A stretch of DNA of 6,593 bases, from assembly GCA_934418055.1 (NCBI GenBank), contig CAKRWX010000140.1, positions 1-6,593 of the forward strand. Direction: 5' to 3'. This document shows positions 1 through 5,407 of the stretch, piece by piece; within the stretch, counting starts at the first letter, position 1, and every line of letters begins with the position of its first letter. The stretch is from an uncultured Lachnospiraceae bacterium (GTDB taxonomy: Bacteria; Bacillota; Clostridia; Lachnospirales; Lachnospiraceae). A program made the position numbers and the translations under genes. The notes below the pieces were generated by a model, which searched no databases, was not told where the DNA came from, and saw nothing but the letters and a program-made list of their open reading frames with translations.

Positions 1-324
1 TCGTGCCACATAAGGCGCTGCCGCAATGGTTAATGGAATGATCATGGCCGGGGAACCGATTCTGGTTCCGATGACGATCTTGGAAAGCGGAAGCACGATA
101 AATAACAGAATCAGGAATGGCACGGAACGAAGCAGGTTGATCACCAGTCCTAAAATTTTCTGAAGCCATGGAATCGGATAAAATCCGTCTTCATCAGTCA
201 CCACCAGGATCACACCCAGCGGAAGGCCAATCACATAGGCCAGAAGCGAAGATAACATGGTCATATAAATGGTTTCCCAAATGCCGGTTTTCAGCATTGC
301 AATGGTTGATGCATCAAAGTTCAT
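1..324 (-). CDS. metI: Methionine ABC transporter permease MetI (N-terminal part, cut by window edge)
   Basis: This is the membrane permease of the MetNIQ importer, which moves methionine (and related compounds) across the cytoplasmic membrane using ATP hydrolysis by MetN. The first 108 residues are visible, and the frame runs off the window at base 1. Two hydrophobic segments are clear, at about residues 18-42 and 57-80. The stretch NLLRSVPFLILLF (63-75) matches the conserved RS(I/V)PF region of MetI-type permeases, and a third segment begins near residue 93. The EAA coupling loop that contacts the ATPase is outside the window. The ATG at 322-324 is chosen because GGAGGT sits about 8 nt upstream, inside the end of metN. 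The two genes overlap by 11 bp, which implies translational coupling. The family call rests on the N-terminal sequence together with the adjacent metN. Confidence 0.93.
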   Translation of the reverse strand, partial: MNFDASTIAMLKTGIWETIYMTMLSSLLAYVIGLPLGVILVVTDEDGFYPIPWLQKILGLVINLLRSVPFLILLFIVLPLSKIVIGTRIGSPAMIIPLTIAAAPYVAR

Positions 325-1327
325 GACTATTTACCTCCTCATACGCAATTTTTACTGTCTTTAAATAATGAACCACCCGTTCTGCATCGCTCTCATCTTC
401 TGGAAGCTGGATGATCATCTGGCCCATGGCCTTACCATTCACATCTGTCGTAGACGCATACATGATGTTGACCGGAACCTTGCATGCCAGAACTAGGTTA
501 GAAATCACTGGCTCTGAGGATTCTCTTCCATCGAAAATTAAGCGGATCTGTCTGGAACTGCCGAAAGACACATGTTTTACCGCATCACCAAGGATCAGCT
601 GACGTCCAATCTGAGATTTCGGTTCGGAGAAGATCTCAGAAACAGTTCCCACCTCTGCAATGTGGCTCTGGTCAATGATTGCCACCCGGTCACAGATGGC
701 TTCGATTACTGCCATCTCATGGGTAATGACGATAACCGTCACTCCCAGGTTTTTGTTGATCTCCTTCAACAGGGCCAGAATGGATTTCGTTGTGTTTGGA
801 TCCAGGGCACTGGTTGCCTCGTCACAGAGGATCACTTTCGGATTGGTGGCCAGGGCTCTCGCAATGGCAACTCGCTGTTTCTGTCCGCCGGATAACTGTG
901 CCGGATAAGCTTTGGCCCGCTCTTCCAGTCCTACGGTCTTTAACAATTCCATAGCCCGTTCTCTGGCTTCTTTCTTCGGTACTCCCGCAAGCTCCATTGG
1001 GAAACATACATTTCCGATGACATTTCTCTGTGCCAACAGGTTAAACTGCTGGAAAATCATGCCCATGGAACGTCTTGCTTTCCGAAGCTCTGCTCCTTTC
1101 ATCGCGGAAAGGCTCTGTCCCTCAAATAACACATCGCCCTCTGTCGGTACCTCCAGATAATTGATACATCGCACCAGGGTACTCTTACCTGCGCCGCTCA
1201 GACCGATGATACCGAAGATCTCTCCCTGGTTGATGTCCAGGTTGATGTTATTTAAGGCTTTCACCGGGCCGTTGGCTGTTTTAAATTCCTTTCCCAGATT
1301 CTGAATCTGGATGATTGGCTTCTCCAT
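314..1327 (-). CDS. metN: Methionine ABC transporter ATP-binding protein MetN, with C-terminal NIL domain
   Basis: This is the ATPase subunit of the MetNIQ methionine importer, acting on the cytoplasmic face of the membrane as a dimer with MetI. The 337-residue product has Walker A GLSGAGKS (42-49), a Q-loop FQQFN (92-96), the signature LSGGQ (145-149), Walker B VILCDE (165-170) and the switch histidine H203. The tail from about residue 265 (RQIRLIFDG onward) is the NIL domain. In characterised MetN proteins this domain binds intracellular methionine and inhibits transport. The start at 1325-1327 (MEKPIIQIQNL) is preceded by TAGGAGGAAAT and gives the usual family N terminus. The frame stays open upstream to 1384, but that extension runs through the terminator hairpin and is not protein-like. 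The gene follows a Met/Cys-rich leader ORF and a terminator, so it is probably controlled by attenuation. Close relatives of MetN can carry other substrates, but the NIL domain and the leader both favour methionine. Confidence 0.96.
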   Translation of the reverse strand: MEKPIIQIQNLGKEFKTANGPVKALNNINLDINQGEIFGIIGLSGAGKSTLVRCINYLEVPTEGDVLFEGQSLSAMKGAELRKARRSMGMIFQQFNLLAQRNVIGNVCFPMELAGVPKKEARERAMELLKTVGLEERAKAYPAQLSGGQKQRVAIARALATNPKVILCDEATSALDPNTTKSILALLKEINKNLGVTVIVITHEMAVIEAICDRVAIIDQSHIAEVGTVSEIFSEPKSQIGRQLILGDAVKHVSFGSSRQIRLIFDGRESSEPVISNLVLACKVPVNIMYASTTDVNGKAMGQMIIQLPEDESDAERVVHYLKTVKIAYEEVNSHEL

Positions 1328-1330
1328 ATT

Positions 1331-1338
1331 TCCTCCTA
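1331..1338 (-). promoter_or_regulatory. Ribosome binding site of metN
   Basis: AGGAGGAA lies just before the ATG at 1325-1327 and decides the metN start against the longer open frame reaching 1384. It begins only a few bases after the U-run of the upstream terminator. Termination would therefore remove this site from the transcript, whereas read-through leaves it unobstructed. Confidence 0.85.
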
Positions 1339-1341
1339 TAC

Positions 1342-1374
1342 AAAAAGCCGCGAGTCTCATAGACCCGCGGCTTT
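1342..1374 (-). terminator. Intrinsic terminator (attenuator) in front of metN
   Basis: Read on the minus strand, AAAGCCGCG-G-GTCT pairs with AGAC-T-CGCGGCTTT around a three-base ATG loop. The stem is 14 bp with one G-U wobble (bases 1365 and 1353) and runs straight into a five-T tract at 1342-1346. This is a textbook Rho-independent terminator. It lies after the leader ORF and only 14 nt before the metN start codon, so it would end transcripts before metN rather than after a gene. That position is the mark of an attenuator. It could also stop read-through from pepV, for which I see no terminator of its own. Confidence 0.88.
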
Positions 1375-1394
1375 CTATTCTCATCTTTCTCTGA

Positions 1395-1419
1395 TTCAGC
1401 AGGTTGCTTTCTTCAGCAG
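1395..1419 (-). repeat. Direct repeat CTGCTGAA x2 in the leader spacer
   Basis: CTGCTGAA occurs at 1412-1419 and again at 1395-1402, 17 bases apart, between the leader-ORF stop codon and the terminator. It may be chance or part of the RNA fold. GAAAGCA at 1405-1411 lies between the copies and can pair with TGCTTTT at the end of the leader ORF, forming a small local hairpin. Confidence 0.4.
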
Positions 1420-1423
1420 ATTA

Positions 1424-1543
1424 CTAAAAGCACAGTCCATACGACTCCATTCCACTTGATTTTCTGCACATGAACATACAGCACATGAAACACATGCCGC
1501 ACATCATACACATATTCATCATCATGGATTTTGAATTGTACAT
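1424..1543 (-). CDS. Met/Cys-rich leader peptide (39 aa) of the metNI operon
   Basis: This short ORF reads from ATG (1541-1543) to TAG (1424-1426). It has a strong ribosome binding site, GGGAGGT, at 1550-1556. Of its 39 residues, 12 are Met and 7 are Cys. The core at residues 7-26 reads MMMNMCMMCGMCFMCCMFMC, that is 10 Met and 6 Cys in 20, with five Met-Cys pairs. The remainder (RKSSGMESYGLCF) is ordinary. The position is informative: about 50 nt after a strong promoter, followed by an intrinsic terminator and then the methionine transporter genes. The best reading is a leader peptide whose translation measures charged tRNA-Met, and perhaps tRNA-Cys, as regulatory-codon runs do in the his, thr and trp leaders. 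I recognise no named family. A small metal-binding peptide is an alternative, since Met/Cys-rich chains bind copper. There is no signal peptide or long hydrophobic helix. Confidence 0.8.
   Translation of the reverse strand: MYNSKSMMMNMCMMCGMCFMCCMFMCRKSSGMESYGLCF
1427..1438 (-). promoter_or_regulatory. Candidate antiterminator arm overlapping the end of the leader ORF
   Basis: GGACTGTGCTTT, which is exactly codons 36-39 of the leader ORF, is complementary to the 5' arm of the metN terminator at 1361-1374. Hand alignment gives 12 pairs, including three G-U, with single-base bulges at 1366 and 1370. This pairing and the terminator stem exclude each other. A ribosome reaching the stop codon at 1424-1426 would cover this arm, while one stalled in codons 7-26 would leave it free. 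Two short local alternatives compete for the same bases: AGTC (1443-1446) with GACT (1434-1437), and TGCTTTT (1426-1432) with GAAAGCA (1405-1411). The pairing is seen in the sequence, and its role is inferred. Confidence 0.55.
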
Positions 1544-1597
1544 AACTGTACCTCCCATTTTAATTTCCCATCAAGTTACTAGGATTTCTTATGGCGT

Positions 1598-1626
1598 ATT
1601 CTACTCCTGCTCCTGATGGTTGTCAA
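1598..1626 (-). promoter_or_regulatory. Sigma-70/SigA-type promoter of the metNI leader transcript
   Basis: The -35 box TTGACA (1621-1626) is a perfect consensus. The spacer is 17 bp and the -10 box TAGAAT (1598-1603) has five of six consensus bases. Transcription would begin near 1590-1592, giving about 48 nt before the leader-ORF start. The strength of this promoter and the terminator downstream suggest constant initiation, with control exerted at the attenuator. Confidence 0.85.
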
Positions 1627-1640
1627 GTGTTTTTTCAACC

Positions 1641-1661
1641 ATTTTTGCAAATTTTTGCAAA
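1641..1661 (-). repeat. Tandem 10-bp repeat holding two TTTGCAAA palindromes upstream of the met promoter
   Basis: On the plus strand ATTTTTGCAA occurs twice without a gap (1641-1650 and 1651-1660). Each unit carries the perfect palindrome TTTGCAAA (1644-1651 and 1654-1661), with centres exactly 10 bp apart, one helical turn. The pair sits at about -52 to -70 from the predicted start, where an activator site or an A/T-rich UP element would lie. No regulator gene is in the window to assign it to. Confidence 0.5.
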
Positions 1662-1691
1662 TGAAGCGCAAATTGTCGGCATTCTTGTTAC

Positions 1692-3110
1692 TTATGAGCA
1701 GAGATCTACAATTACCTGGGCAAAAATCTTCGCGCTTAACAGCAGTTCATCCAGTACCGCAAATTCATCCGCACCGTGCATCCGGTTATCGGTCTCAGGA
1801 AGAGCTGCACCGAAAGCAACGCCATTTTTCAGGTTATGAACGTAAGTACCGCCGCCCATGGACTGGCACTCGCCCTTGCGTCCGCTGTATTCCTCGTATA
1901 CTTTCAGAAGCGTCTGTACAAAATGAGAATTGCCGTCTACATAATGCGGATCTCTCATATGCTCTGTATCCATATCGATGCCAATTTCTGCCATCTTCGC
2001 TTTGACTACCTTCAGCACATTGTCCTCGTTGGAACAGATCGGGCAGCGGCTGTCAAAGCTTCCCTCTAACTGGTCAGCAGTCACATGAAGGATGCTGAAT
2101 GCCAGAGTCAGCTCACCGGAAACCTCATCTTCCATGGCTACACCCAGGTTTTTGCCGTTGACATCACCATGAGGAATCAATGTAAGAAGATTCTTCAGAA
2201 CCTGTACCTGCTGACATGGAGCGAAATCCAGTCTGGTCAGATAGGTTAACAGTCCGGTCAGGGCGTTATTGCCATCATATGGATGAGCGGCATGGGAACC
2301 AGTTCCTACTGCGGTGATCTTTACCTGACAGGTACCAGATGCTGTAGTCTCAGATTCCAGGTCAAAATGAACGCCGATCTCTTTCTCTACCTCTGCTGCC
2401 ACCTGGTCCATCACCTCACGGTCCAGACCTTCTGTCACTGCATGTGCCTTGCCAGGAACAACATTGACCTTGATTCCAGCATCAAAAGATACCAGTCTTG
2501 GCAGTGCCTCAGATGGTGTAAAACTTGCGGTAAAATGACCGTCCAGTCTGCCTTTTTCCACATTGGTCACCGGGAAAGCGGCATCTGGAGAAAAGGTCAT
2601 CGGAGCTTCTTCTTCCACTTTGTAGTAGTGGGCAATATCAGAACTGCCGCACTCCTCATCTGTTCCCAGAATCAGACGGGCATTCTTTGTTAACGGAATT
2701 CCCAGTTCTTTTACAGCACGGAACGCATAGAGAGCCGCAACAGCAGGTCCCTTGTCATCCGCAGTTCCACGGCCATATAATTTGCCGTCCTTTAAAACCG
2801 GGTCAAATGGCTGTGTTACTTCCCAGCCTTCTCCTGCTGGAACCACATCCAGATGTGCCAGGATGTCCAACTGTCTCTCTTTGTCATTTAAATCAGCAGT
2901 TCCTACGAAATAGTCATAATTTGTCACAGAGAAACCATAACCCTCTGCCATAGCCATCGCTGCATCCAATGCCATAGCCGGGCCTTTTCCATATGGCTTA
3001 CCCTCTTCGTAAGGCATCTTCTCACTGTTGATCCGGCACAGGGTGAAAATGTCCTGGATCATCTCTTCTTTATGAGCCTCAATATAGGCTTCGATCTCTT
3101 TCTTGTACAT
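1692..3110 (-). CDS. pepV: PepV-type M20 family dipeptidase
   Basis: This is a cytoplasmic di-zinc aminopeptidase of the M20 family that cleaves dipeptides to free amino acids. The length of 472 residues matches PepV. The co-catalytic site is complete: H86 and D88 in LAHLDVVP, bridging D119 in GRGTADDKGP, catalytic E152 and ligand E153 in GTDEECGSSD, D176 in SPDAAFP, and the last ligand H445 in NRMHGADE. The lid-domain stretch GTGSHAAHPYDGNNA, which in this family supplies a transition-state-stabilising His, is also present. The ATG at 3108-3110 is supported by AGGAGAGGG about 8 nt upstream. The gene follows yqeY by 40 bp with no terminator between them, so it is probably the last gene of a prfC-yqeY-pepV transcript. 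No clear terminator follows its stop codon. It would supply amino acids from imported peptides. The exact dipeptide preference cannot be read from sequence, and a related Xaa-His (carnosinase-like) dipeptidase name is possible. Confidence 0.94.
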   Translation of the reverse strand: MYKKEIEAYIEAHKEEMIQDIFTLCRINSEKMPYEEGKPYGKGPAMALDAAMAMAEGYGFSVTNYDYFVGTADLNDKERQLDILAHLDVVPAGEGWEVTQPFDPVLKDGKLYGRGTADDKGPAVAALYAFRAVKELGIPLTKNARLILGTDEECGSSDIAHYYKVEEEAPMTFSPDAAFPVTNVEKGRLDGHFTASFTPSEALPRLVSFDAGIKVNVVPGKAHAVTEGLDREVMDQVAAEVEKEIGVHFDLESETTASGTCQVKITAVGTGSHAAHPYDGNNALTGLLTYLTRLDFAPCQQVQVLKNLLTLIPHGDVNGKNLGVAMEDEVSGELTLAFSILHVTADQLEGSFDSRCPICSNEDNVLKVVKAKMAEIGIDMDTEHMRDPHYVDGNSHFVQTLLKVYEEYSGRKGECQSMGGGTYVHNLKNGVAFGAALPETDNRMHGADEFAVLDELLLSAKIFAQVIVDLCS

Positions 3111-3150
3111 GGCGTATTCCCTCTCCTTTTGCGTGTTTCACACCCAGATT

Positions 3151-3597
3151 TTATTTGAACATTGCAGCCAGAGTCTGGTTTACCACTTTACCGTCTGCTT
3201 TGCCTTTTACCTTTGGCATCAGGACTTTCATGATCTTACCCTTATCTGCAGCAGTTGGTGCCTCGATGCCCAGCTCGGAAAGAACAGACTGGATCACCTC
3301 TTTGATCTGGTCAACGCTCATATCCTCTGGAGCGAACTCTTTGTAAACAGCGATTCTCTGAGCAGCCTCTTCTTTGATATCAGTACGGTCAGCTGGTGCA
3401 GAATCGAAAGTCTCCTGGCACTGCTTGATCTCTTTCTTGACTACTGCGTTTTCCTCATCCTCTGTCAGTGGGGAACGTTTGTCGATCTCCGCGTTCTTTA
3501 AAACGCTTAAGAGCATGGATAATGCGTCCTTGCGGGCTTTGTCCTTGTTCTTCATTGCCTCTACCATTGCGGCTCTTACTACATCAATTTTGCTCAT
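3151..3597 (-). CDS. yqeY: GatB/YqeY domain-containing protein
   Basis: This is a 148-residue, highly charged, helical protein of the YqeY family. The family resembles the tRNA-binding tail domain of GatB, the amidotransferase subunit that makes Gln-tRNA and Asn-tRNA. YqeY itself has no firmly established biochemical role. Family features visible are the N-terminal IDVVRAAMVEAMKNKDKARKDALSMLLS-like helix pair, split here by residues up to about 32, then the mid-region KKEIKQCQET (about 54-63) and the C-terminal GKIMKVLMPKVKGKADGKVV-type stretch (about 120-139). The start at 3595-3597 has TTGGAGGAAAT upstream. It lies 42 bp after prfC and 40 bp before pepV. The placement behind a translation factor is compatible with a tRNA-related role, but this is only suggestive. 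Confidence 0.92.
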   Translation of the reverse strand: MSKIDVVRAAMVEAMKNKDKARKDALSMLLSVLKNAEIDKRSPLTEDEENAVVKKEIKQCQETFDSAPADRTDIKEEAAQRIAVYKEFAPEDMSVDQIKEVIQSVLSELGIEAPTAADKGKIMKVLMPKVKGKADGKVVNQTLAAMFK

Positions 3598-3639
3598 GAT
3601 CTATTTCCTCCAATTCTATTTTTTATGACTTTATAGCTC

Positions 3640-5232
3640 TTAGTTACGGCCGAACTCACTGAGTTTTAAACCAGGATTACGATCCTCAACCATACCAATG
3701 CTCCAGCTATTAACAAAGATCAGCAGTGGATTATCCTTCAGATCCTTGATCCGCTTCATGTCGGAAGTACCCTGGATCTTGGCCACATCGACCTCGTCTT
3801 TATTCTCTACCCAGCGGATGTACTCGTATGGCAGCTTCTCCAGTTTTACCTCTACGTTGTACTCATTCTCCAGACGATAGGTCAGAACCTCAAACTGCAG
3901 TTCTCCAACGACACCGACGATGATCTCTTCCATACCGGTATTAAACTCCTGGAAGATCTGGATAGCACCTTCCTGGGCGATCTGGTTGACGCCTTTGATG
4001 AACTGTTTTCTCTTCATGGTGTCTACCTGGCGCACTCTTGCGAAATGTTCTGGTGCGAAGGTCGGGATACCCTCAAATTCAAACTTGGTGTTGGACGCGC
4101 ACAGGGTATCTCCGATGGAGAAAATACCTGGGTCAAACACACCGATGATATCTCCCGCATATGCCTCTTCCACGATCTTACGGTCCTGAGCCATCAGCTG
4201 CTGCGGCTGGGACAGACGGATCTTCTTACCGCCCTGGACATGATTTACTTCCATACCCGCTTCGAATTTACCAGAAACGATACGCATAAATGCGATACGG
4301 TCTCGGTGGGCTTTATTCATATTGGCCTGGATCTTAAATACAAAAGCAGAGAAATCTTCCTTAAATGGATCGATCACACCCGTAGTAGTCTTTCTTGGCA
4401 GCGGAGAGGTCGTCATATTTAGGAAATGCTGTAAAAAAGTCTCCACACCAAAGTTCGTTAACGCAGAGCCAAAGAATACAGGAGATAAATCACCTCTGCT
4501 GACACGGTCCAGATCAAACTCGTCTGCCGCTCCATCCAGCAGTTCGATCTCGTCCAATAACTGCTGATGGTAATCAAATCCGATCACGCTTTCTACATCT
4601 GTTCCCTCTACCGGAAATGTCTGGCTTGCCACTTCCTTCTGTCCGCCCATGGCAGCTGTAAAAGTCGTGATCTCCTTGGTATTTCGGTCATATACACCTT
4701 TGAAGTTCTTACCACAGCCGATTGGCCAGTTGATCGGACAGGTACGGATCCCCAGGACATTTTCAATTTCATCCATCAGTTCAAATGGATCTCTGGCTTC
4801 CCGGTCCATCTTGTTGATGAAGGTAAAGATCGGGATCTTTCTCATAACACAGACCTTAAACAGCTTGATGGTCTGTGCCTCAACGCCCTTGGAACCATCG
4901 ATCACCATGACCGCACTGTCTGCAGCCATCAGGGTACGATACGTATCCTCAGAGAAATCCTGATGTCCAGGAGTGTCCAGGATGTTAATGCAGTAACCGT
5001 CATAATTAAACTGCATAACGGAAGAAGTAACAGAAATACCTCTCTCCTTCTCGATCTCCATCCAGTCGGAAACTGCGTGCTTCGTTGCTTTTCGTCCCTT
5101 TACGGTACCTGCTAAATTGATGGCTCCACCATAAAGCAGGAATTTCTCAGTCAGAGTGGTCTTACCAGCATCTGGGTGGGAAATAATGGCAAAGGTTCTA
5201 CGTTTCTTTATCTCTTCTGCGATTGTTGACAA
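3640..5232 (-). CDS. prfC: Peptide chain release factor 3 (RF3), TTG start
   Basis: RF3 is a translational GTPase that removes RF1/RF2 from the ribosome after peptide release. With the TTG start the protein has 530 residues, close to the usual family length. The GTPase motifs are SHPDAGKTT (18-26, P-loop), the effector region EKERGISVTSS (61-71), DTPGH (86-90) and NKMD (140-143). The following sequence, from the FGSALTNFGVETFL motif through the beta-barrel domain to the RF3 C-terminal domain, is intact. The start is the TTG at 5230-5232 because GGAGG lies 7 nt upstream and the product begins STIAEEIKKRRTFAIISHP, as in other RF3 proteins. An in-frame GTG at 5323-5325 would add 31 unfamiliar residues, lies practically at the predicted transcription start and has no ribosome binding site. 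It is likely the first gene of a prfC-yqeY-pepV operon. Confidence 0.95.
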   Translation of the reverse strand: MSTIAEEIKKRRTFAIISHPDAGKTTLTEKFLLYGGAINLAGTVKGRKATKHAVSDWMEIEKERGISVTSSVMQFNYDGYCINILDTPGHQDFSEDTYRTLMAADSAVMVIDGSKGVEAQTIKLFKVCVMRKIPIFTFINKMDREARDPFELMDEIENVLGIRTCPINWPIGCGKNFKGVYDRNTKEITTFTAAMGGQKEVASQTFPVEGTDVESVIGFDYHQQLLDEIELLDGAADEFDLDRVSRGDLSPVFFGSALTNFGVETFLQHFLNMTTSPLPRKTTTGVIDPFKEDFSAFVFKIQANMNKAHRDRIAFMRIVSGKFEAGMEVNHVQGGKKIRLSQPQQLMAQDRKIVEEAYAGDIIGVFDPGIFSIGDTLCASNTKFEFEGIPTFAPEHFARVRQVDTMKRKQFIKGVNQIAQEGAIQIFQEFNTGMEEIIVGVVGELQFEVLTYRLENEYNVEVKLEKLPYEYIRWVENKDEVDVAKIQGTSDMKRIKDLKDNPLLIFVNSWSIGMVEDRNPGLKLSEFGRN

Positions 5233-5239
5233 AATAATT

Positions 5240-5244
5240 CCTCC
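5240..5244 (-). promoter_or_regulatory. Ribosome binding site that sets the TTG start of prfC
   Basis: GGAGG is 7 nt upstream of the TTG at 5230-5232. No ATG start is available nearby in this frame, and the longer open frame lacks any such site. This decides the unusual start codon. Confidence 0.85.
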
Positions 5245-5253
5245 GATTGTTCT

Positions 5254-5331
5254 AAAAAATACATACGGCAGCCATTTTTCTATTTCTTCGTAACTATTCA
5301 GTTCCTTCCTATATGATAATGGCACACCGTA
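5254..5331 (-). promoter_or_regulatory. Long-range stem with U-run in the prfC 5' UTR (candidate leader regulator)
   Basis: TACGGTG-(T)-GCCATT at 5318-5331, near the predicted RNA 5' end, pairs with AATGGCTGCCGTA at 5264-5276. The stem has 13 bp, including two G-U pairs, and one bulged U. It encloses about 41 nt that contain a small hairpin, AACT-GAAT-AGTT. The 3' arm is followed after two bases by TATTTTTT (5254-5261) and then, about 10 nt later, by the prfC ribosome binding site. This resembles an attenuator or a structured leader. The loop is long, so terminator efficiency is doubtful. If transcription starts inside the 5' arm, its first pairs would be lost. Confidence 0.42.
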
Positions 5332-5334
5332 AAT

Positions 5335-5363
5335 ATTGTATTATTAATCCTGCTTTCAGTCAA
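5335..5363 (-). promoter_or_regulatory. Sigma-70/SigA-type promoter of prfC-yqeY-pepV
   Basis: The -35 box TTGACT (5358-5363) and the -10 box TACAAT (5335-5340) are separated by 17 bp and each match five of six consensus bases. Transcription should begin near 5327-5330, giving a 5' UTR of nearly 100 nt before prfC. Confidence 0.8.
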
Positions 5364-5364
5364 G

Positions 5365-5400
5365 GTCAAAATTCGTTGCTGCACCTCACATATTGCACAA
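5365..5400 (-). terminator. Weak possible terminator after the hydrolase gene
   Basis: TTGTGCA (5394-5400) can pair with TGCAGCAA (5376-5383) as 7 bp with one bulged G and a ten-base loop, followed by CGAATTTTG. The stem is weak and the T run is only four bases and offset, so termination here would be partial at best. It overlaps the upstream edge of the prfC promoter. Confidence 0.25.
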
Positions 5401-5407
5401 ACAATCG

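Noticed and set aside
1328..1384. Longer metN N terminus starting at 1384
   Set aside because: The 19 extra residues are read through the terminator hairpin and U-run. There is no ribosome binding site for that start, while a strong one precedes the ATG at 1325-1327.
1481..1501. GCGGC in leader codons 15-16 as an antiterminator partner for GCCGC of the terminator
   Set aside because: Only 5-6 pairs are possible over a much longer distance, and the site lies inside the Met/Cys run where a stalled ribosome would cover it. The arm at 1427-1438 is better placed and longer.
1328..1640. SAM-I riboswitch or T-box upstream of metN
   Set aside because: These are the usual methionine controls in Firmicutes, so I looked for them. 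I found no S-box core and no T-box AGGGTGGNACCGCG motif. The leader is filled by the translated ORF and a terminator whose GC-rich stem only superficially resembles a T-box terminator.
1692..1840. Plus-strand open frames opposite the met leader and the end of pepV
   Set aside because: They lack ribosome binding sites and recognisable protein features and are shadows of pepV. The upstream plus-strand bases are explained by the minus-strand promoter and leader.
3127..3145. Small hairpin GTGTG-AAA-CACGC between yqeY and pepV
   Set aside because: It has only five pairs, one of them G-U, and is not followed by a U-run, so it is not a terminator.
5233..5325. Longer prfC starting at the GTG at 5323-5325
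   Set aside because: It lies at the predicted transcription start without a ribosome binding site, and its 31 residues do not resemble the RF3 N terminus.
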